Below are positions 37,014 to 46,136 of a stretch of 64,000 nucleotides of DNA, piece by piece. The stretch comes from Oscillospiraceae bacterium. Lineage in GTDB: Bacteria > Bacillota > Clostridia > Oscillospirales > Oscillospiraceae. The DNA lies in the NCBI GenBank assembly GCA_902778665.1, contig CACYYN010000014.1:24763-88762 (forward strand). Reading direction: 5' to 3'. The notes under the pieces are model-generated. The model had not been told where the DNA came from. It saw only the letters and a program-made list of their open reading frames with translations, and made no database searches. The stretch's first letter is position 1, and each line of letters opens with the position of its first letter. Made by a program: the position numbers and the translations under genes.

Positions 37014-37802
37014 TCAGAGAATCTCAGATGCATACACATCCTTGAAATAACGGTAGGTATCTACTTTCAGTTCGCCGCAGGCCGCTTCATCGCAGGCAAT
37101 ATAGGCGTTGTTGTGGTTCTGCAGGGCCGAGATGGTCCATTTGGAGCTGACGCCACCCTCTACGCAGTGGGCAAGGGCCCTTGCTTTGTTATGCCCGTTG
37201 ACCAGCAGAAGCACTTCGCGTGAGTCACACACTGTGCCGACACCTACAGACAGTGCTTTTGCAGGGACCTTCTCCGGGTCATTGCCGAAAAATCTGGAAT
37301 TGACGATACGGGTATCCTCCGTAAGGTCTCTCACGCCCGTTCTGGACGTAAGGGAAGTATACGGTTCATTGAAGGCAATGTGCCCGTCCACACCGGAGCC
37401 GCCCATGAAAAGGTCAATTCCGCCCATGGCTGCAATTTTTTGCTCGTAAGCAGCGCATTCTGCCTCCGGATCCTCGGCCATACCGTTGAGAATATTGATA
37501 TTCTCGGCAGGAATGTCAATATGATCAAAGAAATTGTCATGCATAAAGTACCAGTAGCTCTGGTCATGCTCATGAGGCAGCCCGACATACTCATCCATAT
37601 TAAAGGTAACAACGTTTTTGAATGTTACTCTGCCGGCCTTATTTGCCTCGATCAGCTTTTTGTAGACGCCGAGAGGGGAGGATCCTGTGGGAAGGCCCAG
37701 AACGAAAGGTCTCTCCTCCTTATGGCTGTTGATTGCCTTGATGATATGCTCTGCTGCCCAACGGCACATGCTGTCATAATCTTTCTGAATGATAACTTTC
37801 AT
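37014..37802 (-). CDS. nagB: Glucosamine-6-phosphate deaminase
   Basis: 262 residues. Converts glucosamine-6-phosphate to fructose-6-phosphate and ammonia, the last step in amino-sugar catabolism. Signatures: VLGLPTGSSPLGVYK (phosphate binding), FNMDEYVGLP (catalytic Asp), GGSGVDGHIAFNEP and the active-site His. The usual glycine-rich motif is GGIGxDGHIAFNEP; here Ile is Ser. RBS AAGGAG. No nagA in the window, so the pathway partner is elsewhere. Own promoter and terminator. Confidence 0.95.
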   Translation of the reverse strand: MKVIIQKDYDSMCRWAAEHIIKAINSHKEERPFVLGLPTGSSPLGVYKKLIEANKAGRVTFKNVVTFNMDEYVGLPHEHDQSYWYFMHDNFFDHIDIPAENINILNGMAEDPEAECAAYEQKIAAMGGIDLFMGGSGVDGHIAFNEPYTSLTSRTGVRDLTEDTRIVNSRFFGNDPEKVPAKALSVGVGTVCDSREVLLLVNGHNKARALAHCVEGGVSSKWTISALQNHNNAYIACDEAACGELKVDTYRYFKDVYASEIL

Positions 37803-37855
37803 GAATTGTTTAACTCCTTCTGTAAAAAACAGTGATTGAAGAATTCAGCTTTTTT

Positions 37856-37884
37856 ATTGTACCGCATAAACGGAAAACTTTCAA
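37856..37884 (-). promoter_or_regulatory. Promoter of nagB
   Basis: Minus strand TTGAAA (37884-37879), 17 bases, TACAAT (37861-37856). Confidence 0.6.
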
Positions 37885-37958
37885 TCTTTTTCGGTATGCA
37901 CTATACATCAATTTTGTTTTTCTATGCAAATACCGTTGGTTTTTTAAAGAAAACCCAC

Positions 37959-37987
37959 TTGACACAGGAAACCATTTGGTATATCAT
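37959..37987 (+). promoter_or_regulatory. Promoter of rny
   Basis: TTGACA, 17 bases, TATCAT. It implies a 5' leader of about 210 bases for the RNase Y mRNA. Confidence 0.7.
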
Positions 37988-37993
37988 AAATCG

Positions 37994-38202
37994 ATTAATA
38001 TGATATTCCCTTTCCGGGGAGGATTGGGATAGCTATATTATCTTTATGTTCCGGACTGATGCAATTTTTCATATGCCCCGCATGCATCAGTCTTCAGCCT
38101 ATATGTGTTCGTGCGATAATTTCGCACGGCGCGCCGTTGTGCAAAATCTGTACGTAACCACCCCTGCGAAATTTTTGAAAGAAGGAGGTGTGTTTACTGA
38201 CA
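37994..38202 (+). ncRNA. Structured 5' leader of the RNase Y mRNA
   Basis: The gap between nagB and rny (37803-38202) has no gene I can support. Within the leader are two stable hairpins: a 10-bp stem GACTGATGCA / TGCATCAGTC (38054-38092, 19-base loop) and a 7-bp stem CGTGCGA / TCGCACG with a 5-base loop (38110-38128). The start codon follows a GAAGGAGG with longer than normal spacing. A candidate cis-regulatory leader; I do not recognise a known riboswitch class. Confidence 0.5.
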
Positions 38203-39744
38203 ATGTCCCCTGTTTTATGGATCTTAATAGCGCTTGCAGCCCTCGCAGGCGGATTTGCCTCCGGTTTTCTCTACCGCAAGAAGGTCGGAGAGCGTGAAAT
38301 CATCAGCGCCGAGGAAGAAGCCAAGCGTATCATCAATGAATCAATAAAAAGTGCGGAGAGCAAGAAAAAGGAAGCTCTCCTGGAGGCAAAGGAAGAAATA
38401 CACAAAAGCCGTTCCGAGTATGAACGGGAAGAAAAAGAACGCCGTTCCGAACTGAAGAAGCAGGAACACCGTCTGCAGCAGAAGGAAGAAGCCCTTGACC
38501 GCAAAACCGATGCGATTGAGAAAAAGACTGATTCCCTCAATTCCAGAATCGCTGCTATTGAACAGCAGCAGCAGGAAGTTGCATCCCTGAAAAAAAGCCA
38601 GCTGGAGATGCTGGAAAAAATTTCAGGTTTCTCCACCGAGGAAGCAAAAGTTTATCTCATTAATACCGTCAGAGACGACTGCACCCATGAGATGGCCGTC
38701 AAGGTGAAGGAAATCGAGCAGCAGCTGAAAGATGATGCAGATGAACTTGCAAAAGAGATCATCTCCACCGCAATTCAGCGCTGTGCGGCAGACCACTCCA
38801 GTGAGATCACAGTCTCCGTCGTCCCCCTCCCCAACGACGAGATGAAAGGCCGCATCATTGGTCGTGAAGGCCGCAATATACGCAGCATTGAAACGCTCAC
38901 CGGCTGTGACCTCATTATTGACGACACGCCGGAAGCCATCACCGTGTCCGGTTTTGATCCGGTTCGCCGTGAGGTTGCCCGTCTGGCTCTTGAGAAGCTG
39001 ATTCAGGACGGACGTATCCATCCTGCAAGAATCGAAGAAATGGTCGCCAAGGCGCAGCGTGAAGTGAACGCCACCATAAAAGCCGAAGGTGAACGTGCCA
39101 TGCTGGAAACCGGTATCCACAGCCTGAATCCGGAAATCGTAAAGCTTCTCGGGCGTATGCGTTACCGCACCAGTTATGGCCAGAATGTGCTGAATCACTC
39201 CATCGAGGTTTCCCATATTGCTGGACTGCTGGCATCGGAACTGGGTGTTGATGTGAACACGGCTAAGCGTGCAGGTCTCCTGCATGATATCGGCAAGAGC
39301 ATTGACCACGAGGTGGAAGGTTCTCACGTCACTATCGGTGTGGACATTCTCCGAAAATATAAGGAAAACGAAGATGTTATTCACGCAGTGGAAGCCCACC
39401 ATAACGACGTGGAGCCGCATACGGTTGTTGCATGCCTGGTTCAGGCGGCAGACGCCATTTCCGCTTCCCGCCCCGGTGCACGGCGCGAAAACATTGAAAA
39501 CTACGTAAAGCGTCTGGAAAAGCTGGAAGAGATCTCCAGGAGCTTCCCCGGAATAGCAAGTTCCTATGCAATTCAGGCAGGCCGCGAGATTCGCATTATG
39601 GTCAAGCCGGAAGAGGTTTCAGAGGATCAGATGGTGCTTCTGGCAAGAGAGATTGCCAAGAAGATCGAGTCGGAGATGACATATCCCGGCCAGATCAAAG
39701 TTCACGTCCTTCGCGAGACCAAAGCAGTGGATTACGCAAAATAA
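38203..39744 (+). CDS. rny: Ribonuclease Y
   Basis: 513 residues, the membrane-anchored endonuclease that starts bulk mRNA decay in Firmicutes. N-terminal span ([18 protein letters not shown]), long coiled coil (about 35-190), KH domain with [17 protein letters not shown], then an HD domain with [12 protein letters not shown]. Start set at ATG 38203; the GTG at 38188 overlaps the GAAGGAGG site. Spacing of 14 bases from that site is long, so initiation may depend on leader structure. Own promoter and terminator. Confidence 0.95.
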   Translation: MSPVLWILIALAALAGGFASGFLYRKKVGEREIISAEEEAKRIINESIKSAESKKKEALLEAKEEIHKSRSEYEREEKERRSELKKQEHRLQQKEEALDRKTDAIEKKTDSLNSRIAAIEQQQQEVASLKKSQLEMLEKISGFSTEEAKVYLINTVRDDCTHEMAVKVKEIEQQLKDDADELAKEIISTAIQRCAADHSSEITVSVVPLPNDEMKGRIIGREGRNIRSIETLTGCDLIIDDTPEAITVSGFDPVRREVARLALEKLIQDGRIHPARIEEMVAKAQREVNATIKAEGERAMLETGIHSLNPEIVKLLGRMRYRTSYGQNVLNHSIEVSHIAGLLASELGVDVNTAKRAGLLHDIGKSIDHEVEGSHVTIGVDILRKYKENEDVIHAVEAHHNDVEPHTVVACLVQAADAISASRPGARRENIENYVKRLEKLEEISRSFPGIASSYAIQAGREIRIMVKPEEVSEDQMVLLAREIAKKIESEMTYPGQIKVHVLRETKAVDYAK

Positions 39745-39759
39745 AAAGTATAGTTTTTA

Positions 39760-39788
39760 CGGGCAGCCGTTTGGCTGCCCGCTTTTTA
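39760..39788 (+). terminator. Terminator of rny
   Basis: Stem CGGGCAGCC / GGCTGCCCG with a GTTT loop (39760-39781), then CTTTTTAT. Confidence 0.9.
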
Positions 39789-39830
39789 TAAACGTATCAA
39801 TTATCTAACTGCAAGGAAATAATCTACTGC

Positions 39831-41915
39831 TCATGATGCGGCGAGATACTCAGACACTGCCTGCTGCGCCCTTGCTGCCGCTTCTTCCAGCGATGCCTCT
39901 CCGTTATAATAGCATTTCACATTTTCTTTTACGATGCTGCAGATCTCTTCGTCCGGATCTCCTGTTTTGGAGGATTCGGTAATGAGGTCCACCAGCTTTC
40001 CGGCCTCAGGCTCTGTCAACGGATATAGCTCTACCTGGACGAAGTTGCTGAGATACATGGTCCCTACACTTCTGACCGCCGGTTCTCCGGTTTCTCTGTC
40101 ATAAACAGGTTTTCCGTTTCCATCAAGAATTTCTTCCGTTTCCATTGCTTTTTCCAGCTCGCGGTTGAAAACATGGATGTTCGTGGGAAAGTACCAGTAG
40201 CTCTCCTGATATTCTTCCGTAAAGAAGGTGCGGAGAAATCGCCAGGCATCATCTTTCTTTTCCGACAATGCGCTCATCGCCAGGTTGAGCCCCGGCTCAA
40301 AGGTGGAGAGAATCATCCTGCTGCCCGCCTGCCCGAGTGTCGGGTAACCGATAAAGGTGATCTCCTCCGGGAACTCACAGCCGCAGGCAAGCACATCCCG
40401 GAAACAAGTGAGATTCTTTTCCAGCAGCATCTGCTTTTCCCGTCGGATCCGGAGATCGGAATGGTCAGCTTCCGACCATCCGTGACTGTCATAATCAAAG
40501 TCTCGCCGGAAATTTCCCGTAAAATACAGCAGTTTTCTGAAATTTTCTCCGGTGAAATCGCAGCTTGCCGTTTTCCGGTCAATGAACGTGTCAAGATCCA
40601 GTGCAAGGCAGGCATCCAGCACATCCTCGCAGGTTGTGTACACATCAAAGGCATCCGTCCCCAAGCCGAGCGCTGACCAGGCAGCGGTGAAATCATCATA
40701 GGTCCATCCCGCCTTTTCGCCCACCAGAGAGGACGCCCCTATAACCGTCTCAAAGCTCATCCCCGCTCCGGTGGAAATCAGTGCTCCGTCGAGCTCCATT
40801 CCCTGCAGTGCGCTAGCAAAGAAATCCTCTCTGTCAAGTTTGGGATCTGCATCCAGATAAGGGTACAGATCCGCGAGCTTTCCTTCCCTGCCCATTGCGC
40901 TGATCTGGGCTGACGGCAGGCAAAAAATGTCAGCATTGGCGACTCTTTCGTCATCAGGTGTAATAATGGTTACAGATACATCTTCCTGTGAAGCATTAAA
41001 ATCGGAAACTGCATTTTTCAGGGGCTCACTTTCTTCCAATCCTGCAACGAGAATTTGTGTTCTCTCCTGTTTCACTTCCTCAAGCGAAACGGTGACGAGG
41101 CTTTCTGTCTTCCCTTCCCCCGTCACAAAACGGAATTTACCGTATTCATCCTTTTTGACGGGAGAAAGCACCTGGCTGCGGTCAATTCCCAGTTCCTCAA
41201 AGGAAAACGGAGTTTCCTCCGCTTTCAGCTGCTCCTGCAGATTTCCCCGTCGCGTCAGCACACGAAACCTGGATTCTGCCTTTTTGGCATTCTCTCCGAT
41301 TCTCTCTGACTTCAGTTCTTTCCCCTGCGTGTCCAGTGTCCGGATATACCAGACGGTATGATACTCCAGATAATTTTTACCCGGTACAACCTCTGCCCTA
41401 TTGGCCGGAACACTGTTTCCGCTGAAGGTGTTGTATTCCAGAGTAACAAGATTTCCGTCCTTATCAGGAGAAAGGGCATTAATTCCGCTGATGCAGGACC
41501 AGCTTTTCCAGCCGTCGGCGTTTTCCTCCGGGGCAAGCGGTGTAAATTCTTTCAGCAGCTCACTCGATCCGTCGTCTGACAGAAAGTACAGCCGGAAGGA
41601 ACAGATATCATACCGTCCGTCATTGACCACCTCGACATTCCGCCATTTCGCTTCGCGGATCAGGGCTTCCGGAATCTCTTCTCCGGTCTTTTCGTATGAA
41701 CAGCAGTAAAAACCGCCTTTCACGGCGCACAGAGGCACAAGCGAAGAAAGCCCGTTCCCTACCTCTGAAAAGTCTGCCGTGTAGGCATAGACAGGTTCCG
41801 GGGTTGGTTCGGGCTCTGCTTCGGGTTGAACTTCAGAAACAGAAGCTCCGCATCCTGTCAGCAGCATAGCTGCCGACAGGAGCAGTGCAGTAAAAATCAG
41901 TGCCAGAGGCCGCAT
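39831..41915 (-). CDS. Solute-binding lipoprotein with large N-terminal domain
   Basis: 694 residues. Lipoprotein signal peptide with lipobox LLTGC (Cys22). Residues ~45-290 are a beta-rich domain with no family I can name; ~290-694 resembles an extracellular solute-binding protein family 1 domain (ILVAGLEESEPL, a periplasmic-binding start; KDDAWRFLRTFFTEEYQESYW near the end). Expected to bind a sugar or oligosaccharide at the cell surface. No ABC permease is adjacent, so it is an orphan. Start overlaps the end of the upstream ATPase gene by 19 bases and has a weak RBS, so the start is less certain. Confidence 0.8.
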   Translation of the reverse strand: MRPLALIFTALLLSAAMLLTGCGASVSEVQPEAEPEPTPEPVYAYTADFSEVGNGLSSLVPLCAVKGGFYCCSYEKTGEEIPEALIREAKWRNVEVVNDGRYDICSFRLYFLSDDGSSELLKEFTPLAPEENADGWKSWSCISGINALSPDKDGNLVTLEYNTFSGNSVPANRAEVVPGKNYLEYHTVWYIRTLDTQGKELKSERIGENAKKAESRFRVLTRRGNLQEQLKAEETPFSFEELGIDRSQVLSPVKKDEYGKFRFVTGEGKTESLVTVSLEEVKQERTQILVAGLEESEPLKNAVSDFNASQEDVSVTIITPDDERVANADIFCLPSAQISAMGREGKLADLYPYLDADPKLDREDFFASALQGMELDGALISTGAGMSFETVIGASSLVGEKAGWTYDDFTAAWSALGLGTDAFDVYTTCEDVLDACLALDLDTFIDRKTASCDFTGENFRKLLYFTGNFRRDFDYDSHGWSEADHSDLRIRREKQMLLEKNLTCFRDVLACGCEFPEEITFIGYPTLGQAGSRMILSTFEPGLNLAMSALSEKKDDAWRFLRTFFTEEYQESYWYFPTNIHVFNRELEKAMETEEILDGNGKPVYDRETGEPAVRSVGTMYLSNFVQVELYPLTEPEAGKLVDLITESSKTGDPDEEICSIVKENVKCYYNGEASLEEAAARAQQAVSEYLAAS

Positions 41916-42727
41916 CCGCGTTCCAGATCATCGGCAAAAGCAGCAAGCTGCTCTCCGTTGACTTCTTCTACGTTTCCGGCGTCAACAAGTGCCGAAACCG
42001 CCGGGTCAATCGGCAGGCGCGCTGTGTTATTGATGCCGAATTCTTCCGCAATCGCGACAACCTTGCTCTCACCAAAAATGGCATATTCTTTTCCGCAATC
42101 GGGGCACTTGAAGTAGGACATGTTCTCTACGATGCCCAGCACGGGGATGTTCATCATATTTGCCATGTTGACGGCTTTCTCCACGATCATCTTTACCAGA
42201 TCCTGCGGGCTCGTCACAATGACAACTCCGTCAACCGGAAGAGACTGGAAGACCGTAAGCGGAACATCACCCGTTCCGGGAGGCATATCAACAAACATGA
42301 AATCCACATTATCCCAGAAAACATCCGTCCAAAACTGGGTAACAGCGCCGGCAATAACAGGCCCACGCCAGACCACAGGCTGGTTCTCATTATCCAGGAT
42401 AAGGTTAATGGACATAATCTGTGTTCCGTTGCGGGTATATGCCGGGAAAAGCACCTCACCGTTTCCGGTAGCATGCTCTTTAATACCAAAGGATCTCGGC
42501 ACGGAAGGCCCGGTAATGTCTGCATCCAGAACCGCAGCACGATAGCCCCGGCGCTGCATCTCCGAAGCCAGCATACAGGTGACAAGACTCTTGCCGACAC
42601 CGCCTTTACCGGAGACAACAGCGATAACTTTTTTTACAGATGATCCCTCATGCAGCTGCTTACGGAAATCAGTAGCTTCCGAACACTTCTGACCGCAGCT
42701 GGAACAATCATGGTTGCAATCACTCAT
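41897..42727 (-). CDS. Mrp/NBP35-family Fe-S cluster carrier ATPase
   Basis: 276 residues. Deviant Walker A GKGGVGKS and the MinD/ParA-like VDMPPGTGD; N-terminal Cys-rich tail (CNHDCSSCGQKC) and CPDC in the C-terminal half, the cluster-carrying CxxC. Function: ATP-dependent scaffold for delivering Fe-S clusters to apoproteins (ApbC/Ind1/NBP35 group). Single transcription unit with its own promoter, its 3' end overlapped by a lipoprotein gene. The radical-SAM, aldo/keto reductase and other Fe-S proteins in this window are possible clients. Confidence 0.93.
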   Translation of the reverse strand: MSDCNHDCSSCGQKCSEATDFRKQLHEGSSVKKVIAVVSGKGGVGKSLVTCMLASEMQRRGYRAAVLDADITGPSVPRSFGIKEHATGNGEVLFPAYTRNGTQIMSINLILDNENQPVVWRGPVIAGAVTQFWTDVFWDNVDFMFVDMPPGTGDVPLTVFQSLPVDGVVIVTSPQDLVKMIVEKAVNMANMMNIPVLGIVENMSYFKCPDCGKEYAIFGESKVVAIAEEFGINNTARLPIDPAVSALVDAGNVEEVNGEQLAAFADDLERGCGLWH

Positions 42728-42769
42728 GGCGATTTCTTAACTCCTTGTTTATGAAAAAATTGCTTTAGT

Positions 42770-42798
42770 ATTATACTCCAATTTCTGAAGCGTTTCAA
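42770..42798 (-). promoter_or_regulatory. Promoter of the NBP35-type ATPase gene
   Basis: Minus strand TTGAAA (42798-42793), 17 bases, TATAAT (42775-42770). Confidence 0.7.
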
Positions 42799-42799
42799 G

Positions 42800-43489
42800 T
42801 CATCCCTGGCCGTAATAGGCGTTTGCACCATGCTTGCGGAGGTAATGCTTATTCAGCAGTGTGCTCTGCATGGAAGGCACGCCGGGATTGAGCGTCATTG
42901 CGTGATAATCCATAAAGGCGACCTCTTCCATCACAACTGCATTGTGCACCGCATTCATGGCATCTGTGCCCCAGGCAAAAGGCCCATGGCTGTGGACAAG
43001 AACACCCGGCACATCCTTCGCGCTCTTTTCTGCGAAGGTCTCAACAATCACTTTCCCGGTCTCTTTTTCATATTCTCCGTTAATCTCTTCATCTGTCATC
43101 ATGCGTGTGCATGGAATGGCACCGTAAAAATAGTCAGCATGAGTTGTGCCGAGAGCAGGAATATCCATACCTGCCTGAGCAAAAGAAGTTGCCCAACGGG
43201 AATGGGTATGCACAATTCCCCCGATTTCCGGAAACGCTTTGTAGAGTTCAATGTGGGTCGGCGTGTCGCTGGACGGTTTATACTTCCCCTCAACCACATT
43301 TCCGTCCAGGTCACACACAACGAGATCCTCTGCCTTCATGTTATCATAGGAAACCCCCGAGGGCTTGATAACAAAAAGCCCGGACGCTCTGTCAATGCCG
43401 GAAACATTGCCCCAAGTGAACACTACCAGATCATGTTTGGGAAGAAGAAGATTTGCCTGGAGTACCTGTTCTTTCAGTTCTGTTAACAT
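42800..43489 (-). CDS. araD: L-ribulose-5-phosphate 4-epimerase
   Basis: 229 residues, class II aldolase fold. Zinc ligands in VHTHSRWAT (HxH) and [19 protein letters not shown] and [11 protein letters not shown] are family motifs. Converts L-ribulose-5-P to D-xylulose-5-P. araA/araB are not nearby; instead a GpsA-like and an AraM-like dehydrogenase are, and L-ascorbate/xylulose-phosphate roles (UlaF/SgbE) fit equally well. RBS AAGGAG. The 126-base AT-rich gap upstream holds possible promoters but nothing distinctive. Confidence 0.92.
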   Translation of the reverse strand: MLTELKEQVLQANLLLPKHDLVVFTWGNVSGIDRASGLFVIKPSGVSYDNMKAEDLVVCDLDGNVVEGKYKPSSDTPTHIELYKAFPEIGGIVHTHSRWATSFAQAGMDIPALGTTHADYFYGAIPCTRMMTDEEINGEYEKETGKVIVETFAEKSAKDVPGVLVHSHGPFAWGTDAMNAVHNAVVMEEVAFMDYHAMTLNPGVPSMQSTLLNKHYLRKHGANAYYGQG

Positions 43490-43615
43490 AATTTTTCTCC
43501 TTATTGTGTTATGTTTTTAGATTTATTGAAATAAAATTATCGTCTTTAATATTACGTTTATAGTATTCTGTAACTAATTATATGTATATTATATTATGTA
43601 AATTATTTTTTCCTA

Positions 43616-44659
43616 TCAGGCGATGAATGTTTCAAACTGTTCCCAGGGGATAGCCAGTTTTGCTCCGTGGGAAATCAGATCGTCAACGTGCATCAGGAGA
43701 GGAAAATCAGCACACTTCAGTCTTCCCATTTTTTCCATCTGACGAACTGCCTCCGCAACCCTTGTAGCAATCGCCACCGACTCCAACGTGATGCCGGACA
43801 GCATTTCTTTTGCCTCTGCAAATGTTTTTCCTTCCCCCAGCAGTGTTCCGAGCAGGCGGGTTCTGCCTCCGAAGATTGTTACATACAGATCTCCGGCAAA
43901 AAACATGGCTGTTTCCTGCTTTCCACCCATATAGCTGATTATTCTGCCTGCCTCCCGTACTCCCTGTTCAAAAAGAGCCGCCTGCGGGTTATAGTGCTGC
44001 ATTCCGTCTTTTCCATACTCCAGATTATTGATGCCCACTGCAAGAGATACGCCCAGTGCATAGGCATTTTTCATAGCGACGGCAGTTTCCAGCCCGGCTA
44101 CATCCGTTGTCAGGCTGATGTGATAATAAGAGGTCGAAAACATGGATTTCAGCTTTTTCAGAATCTCCGCGTCTTCTCCGCAGAAGCAGATATGGGTCTG
44201 CTGCCTGTCAGCCAGCTCATAGCTCGTTACCGGCCCTCCCACTGCATTAAAGCAGATTTTCTGCCCTCTCTCCGCTGCCCGGCGCATAATTGCCTCCGGA
44301 AAAGGGGTCAGGTTGCCGGCAGCATCCTTCTCCAGCCCCTTAGTGATGGAGAGAACCGGAATTCCCTCCGGTACGATAGGAACGATATTCTCCTCAAACC
44401 ATTCCATGCCAAAGCTGCTTACCCCACAGAGAATCAGGTCTGCATCCTTCATTGCCTCCTCCAGCTGATCCAGATGGTATGCCTTCACCCCCTCCGGCAG
44501 GGTGCGTTTCAGTGTCGGATGATAACCGTTTCTGCGGATGGACTCTATATTTTCCCTGTTATGGATTCCCACAAGCCGAACCTCATGCCCGTTATCTCTT
44601 GCAGGAAAGCTCATAGCCGATCCCATCATGCCGGCTCCAACAACTGTTATAATGCTCAT
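43616..44659 (-). CDS. GpsA-like NAD(P)-dependent glycerol-3-phosphate dehydrogenase
   Basis: 347 residues. N-terminal Rossmann loop VVGAGMMGSAMS, then the substrate domain with the active-site Lys in AMKNAYALGVSLA and the GDLYVTIFGGRTRLLG block typical of GpsA. The glycine loop differs from the usual GAGAWGTA, so it is a side branch and may act on another polyol or sugar phosphate. Upstream on the opposite strand is a glycerol-1-phosphate dehydrogenase; downstream is araD. No RBS of note beyond GGAGG. Confidence 0.88.
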   Translation of the reverse strand: MSIITVVGAGMMGSAMSFPARDNGHEVRLVGIHNRENIESIRRNGYHPTLKRTLPEGVKAYHLDQLEEAMKDADLILCGVSSFGMEWFEENIVPIVPEGIPVLSITKGLEKDAAGNLTPFPEAIMRRAAERGQKICFNAVGGPVTSYELADRQQTHICFCGEDAEILKKLKSMFSTSYYHISLTTDVAGLETAVAMKNAYALGVSLAVGINNLEYGKDGMQHYNPQAALFEQGVREAGRIISYMGGKQETAMFFAGDLYVTIFGGRTRLLGTLLGEGKTFAEAKEMLSGITLESVAIATRVAEAVRQMEKMGRLKCADFPLLMHVDDLISHGAKLAIPWEQFETFIA

Positions 44660-44795
44660 CGTGTTTTCTCCTCCCGCTGCGCCTCTGCAGCCCGATCTGA
44701 TTTTTTCTACAGCTTACCATTTTATACAAAATCCGTCAAGACAGAGCAAAACAGGAAACGCAGTCTTGCCTTTTTTCCTTTTACAGATTAAAATA

Positions 44796-44814
44796 GAAAT
44801 AGTTTGTCTATTTC
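44796..44814. promoter_or_regulatory. Perfect dyad between the two divergent phosphate dehydrogenase genes
   Basis: GAAATAG - TTTGT - CTATTTC (7-bp arms). It lies in the divergent gap between the GpsA-like and glycerol-1-phosphate dehydrogenase genes, a natural place for a shared operator. Confidence 0.4.
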
Positions 44815-44854
44815 AGAAAGGCAGGCAACATTAACGAGAAAGAGGAAAATCAAA

Positions 44855-46093
44855 ATGATTATGAACTGCGCCCAATACACGGGCAAATGTGTATGCGGCC
44901 ACGAACACACACTGGAAACCAAAATGGTGGTAGTGGAGTATAATGCTCTGGCGAATTTTGAAAAGTACATGGAAGCCGTCGGCCTTGCCGACAAGCGCCG
45001 TACCGTTGTGTACGACACCAACGTCTATCGCCTCACCGAGGGAAAACACATCCCCTGCGATCAGGAAATTGTGCTGGATGCAAACGGTCTCCGTTCAGAG
45101 GACATTCTCATTGAGAAGATGATGAAGGATCTGGACAAGCCTGAAGTCATTGTTGCCTTCGGCGCCGGAACGATTATGGACTTTGGGCGCTATCCCGCCT
45201 ACAAGCTGGGCATTCCCTTTGTCGCTGTCCCCACCCTCGCCAGCTCTGACGGATTCACCGCTAACATCTGCTCCGTGATTCTGGAAGGTCAGAAGAAGTC
45301 CATCCCCATGTGTGCACCGATTCTTGTTGTTGCCGATCTTGACATTATCAAGGGGGCCCCCGCGCGCCTGGTAGCCAGCGGCATCAACGATATCCTTGCG
45401 AAATACATTTCCCTCGTTGACTGGAGAATCTCCCACCTGGTAGACGGCGAGCATTACTGCCATATGGTGGCAGAGCTGGCCGACCAGGCTCTCGCCATCA
45501 TGCGTAACGCAGCAGACGTCTATGCCGACACTGGTGTGGCAGACATTGAAGCCATGACCATGGCCCAGATGCTCAGCGGCCTGACCATGCAGCTGCTGGA
45601 TCACTCCAGAGCAGCTTCCGGCGCAGAGCATCTTATCGCCCATCTGGTGGAAATGAAGCCCCCGCGCTTTGAAAAGGCGGAAGGAATTCACGGCGAGTGT
45701 GTAGGCGTCGGCACCTATCTGTGTGCGAAGAAATACCATGAGCTGGCAAAACTCACCCCGAAAGCAAAAGCATTCGAGCCTCTCACCATCGATTGGATCA
45801 ACGAAAAATTCGGTCCCCGGCTTGCTGCCGGCATTGCCAAGGAAAATGCAAATGATATTCTCGCGACCTTTGACCCCCAGAATATCGTAGACCGCTGGGA
45901 GGATATCCGCAACCTCATCAGCACAATCCCCGCTCCCGAAACCCTTGAAAAGCTTTACAAGAGCTGCGGATGCAAATATCTGCCGGAGCATATCGGCATC
46001 GATCCTGCGCTTTCTGAAGAAATCCTACCGATTTCCGCCGCAATCCGCAACCGCCTCACGCTGGTGAGGATGCTCCGCGTGCTGGAATTCTGA
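44855..46093 (+). CDS. araM: sn-Glycerol-1-phosphate dehydrogenase, AraM/EgsA family
   Basis: 412 residues, iron-type alcohol dehydrogenase fold: AFGAGTIMDFGRY (NAD loop), VPTLASSDGFT, and metal ligands in GINDILAKY (Asp), GAEHLIAH (His) and IHGECVG (His). Reduces dihydroxyacetone phosphate to glycerol-1-phosphate, as B. subtilis AraM. Start set at MIMNCAQ, 9 bases after GAGG. The neighbourhood (araD, GpsA-like) repeats the B. subtilis ara operon link of araD and araM. Product fate is unknown; heptaprenyl-glycerol-type lipids are one precedent. Confidence 0.9.
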   Translation: MIMNCAQYTGKCVCGHEHTLETKMVVVEYNALANFEKYMEAVGLADKRRTVVYDTNVYRLTEGKHIPCDQEIVLDANGLRSEDILIEKMMKDLDKPEVIVAFGAGTIMDFGRYPAYKLGIPFVAVPTLASSDGFTANICSVILEGQKKSIPMCAPILVVADLDIIKGAPARLVASGINDILAKYISLVDWRISHLVDGEHYCHMVAELADQALAIMRNAADVYADTGVADIEAMTMAQMLSGLTMQLLDHSRAASGAEHLIAHLVEMKPPRFEKAEGIHGECVGVGTYLCAKKYHELAKLTPKAKAFEPLTIDWINEKFGPRLAAGIAKENANDILATFDPQNIVDRWEDIRNLISTIPAPETLEKLYKSCGCKYLPEHIGIDPALSEEILPISAAIRNRLTLVRMLRVLEF

Positions 46094-46136
46094 ATCTGAC
46101 TCCATCTTAATTCTGCCAGAAAGGAGGCGGCCGGCA

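Noticed and set aside
38046-38297. Short open frame in the rny leader (83 codons)
   Set aside because: It runs into rny in another frame, has no RBS and overlaps the two leader hairpins; more likely untranslated.
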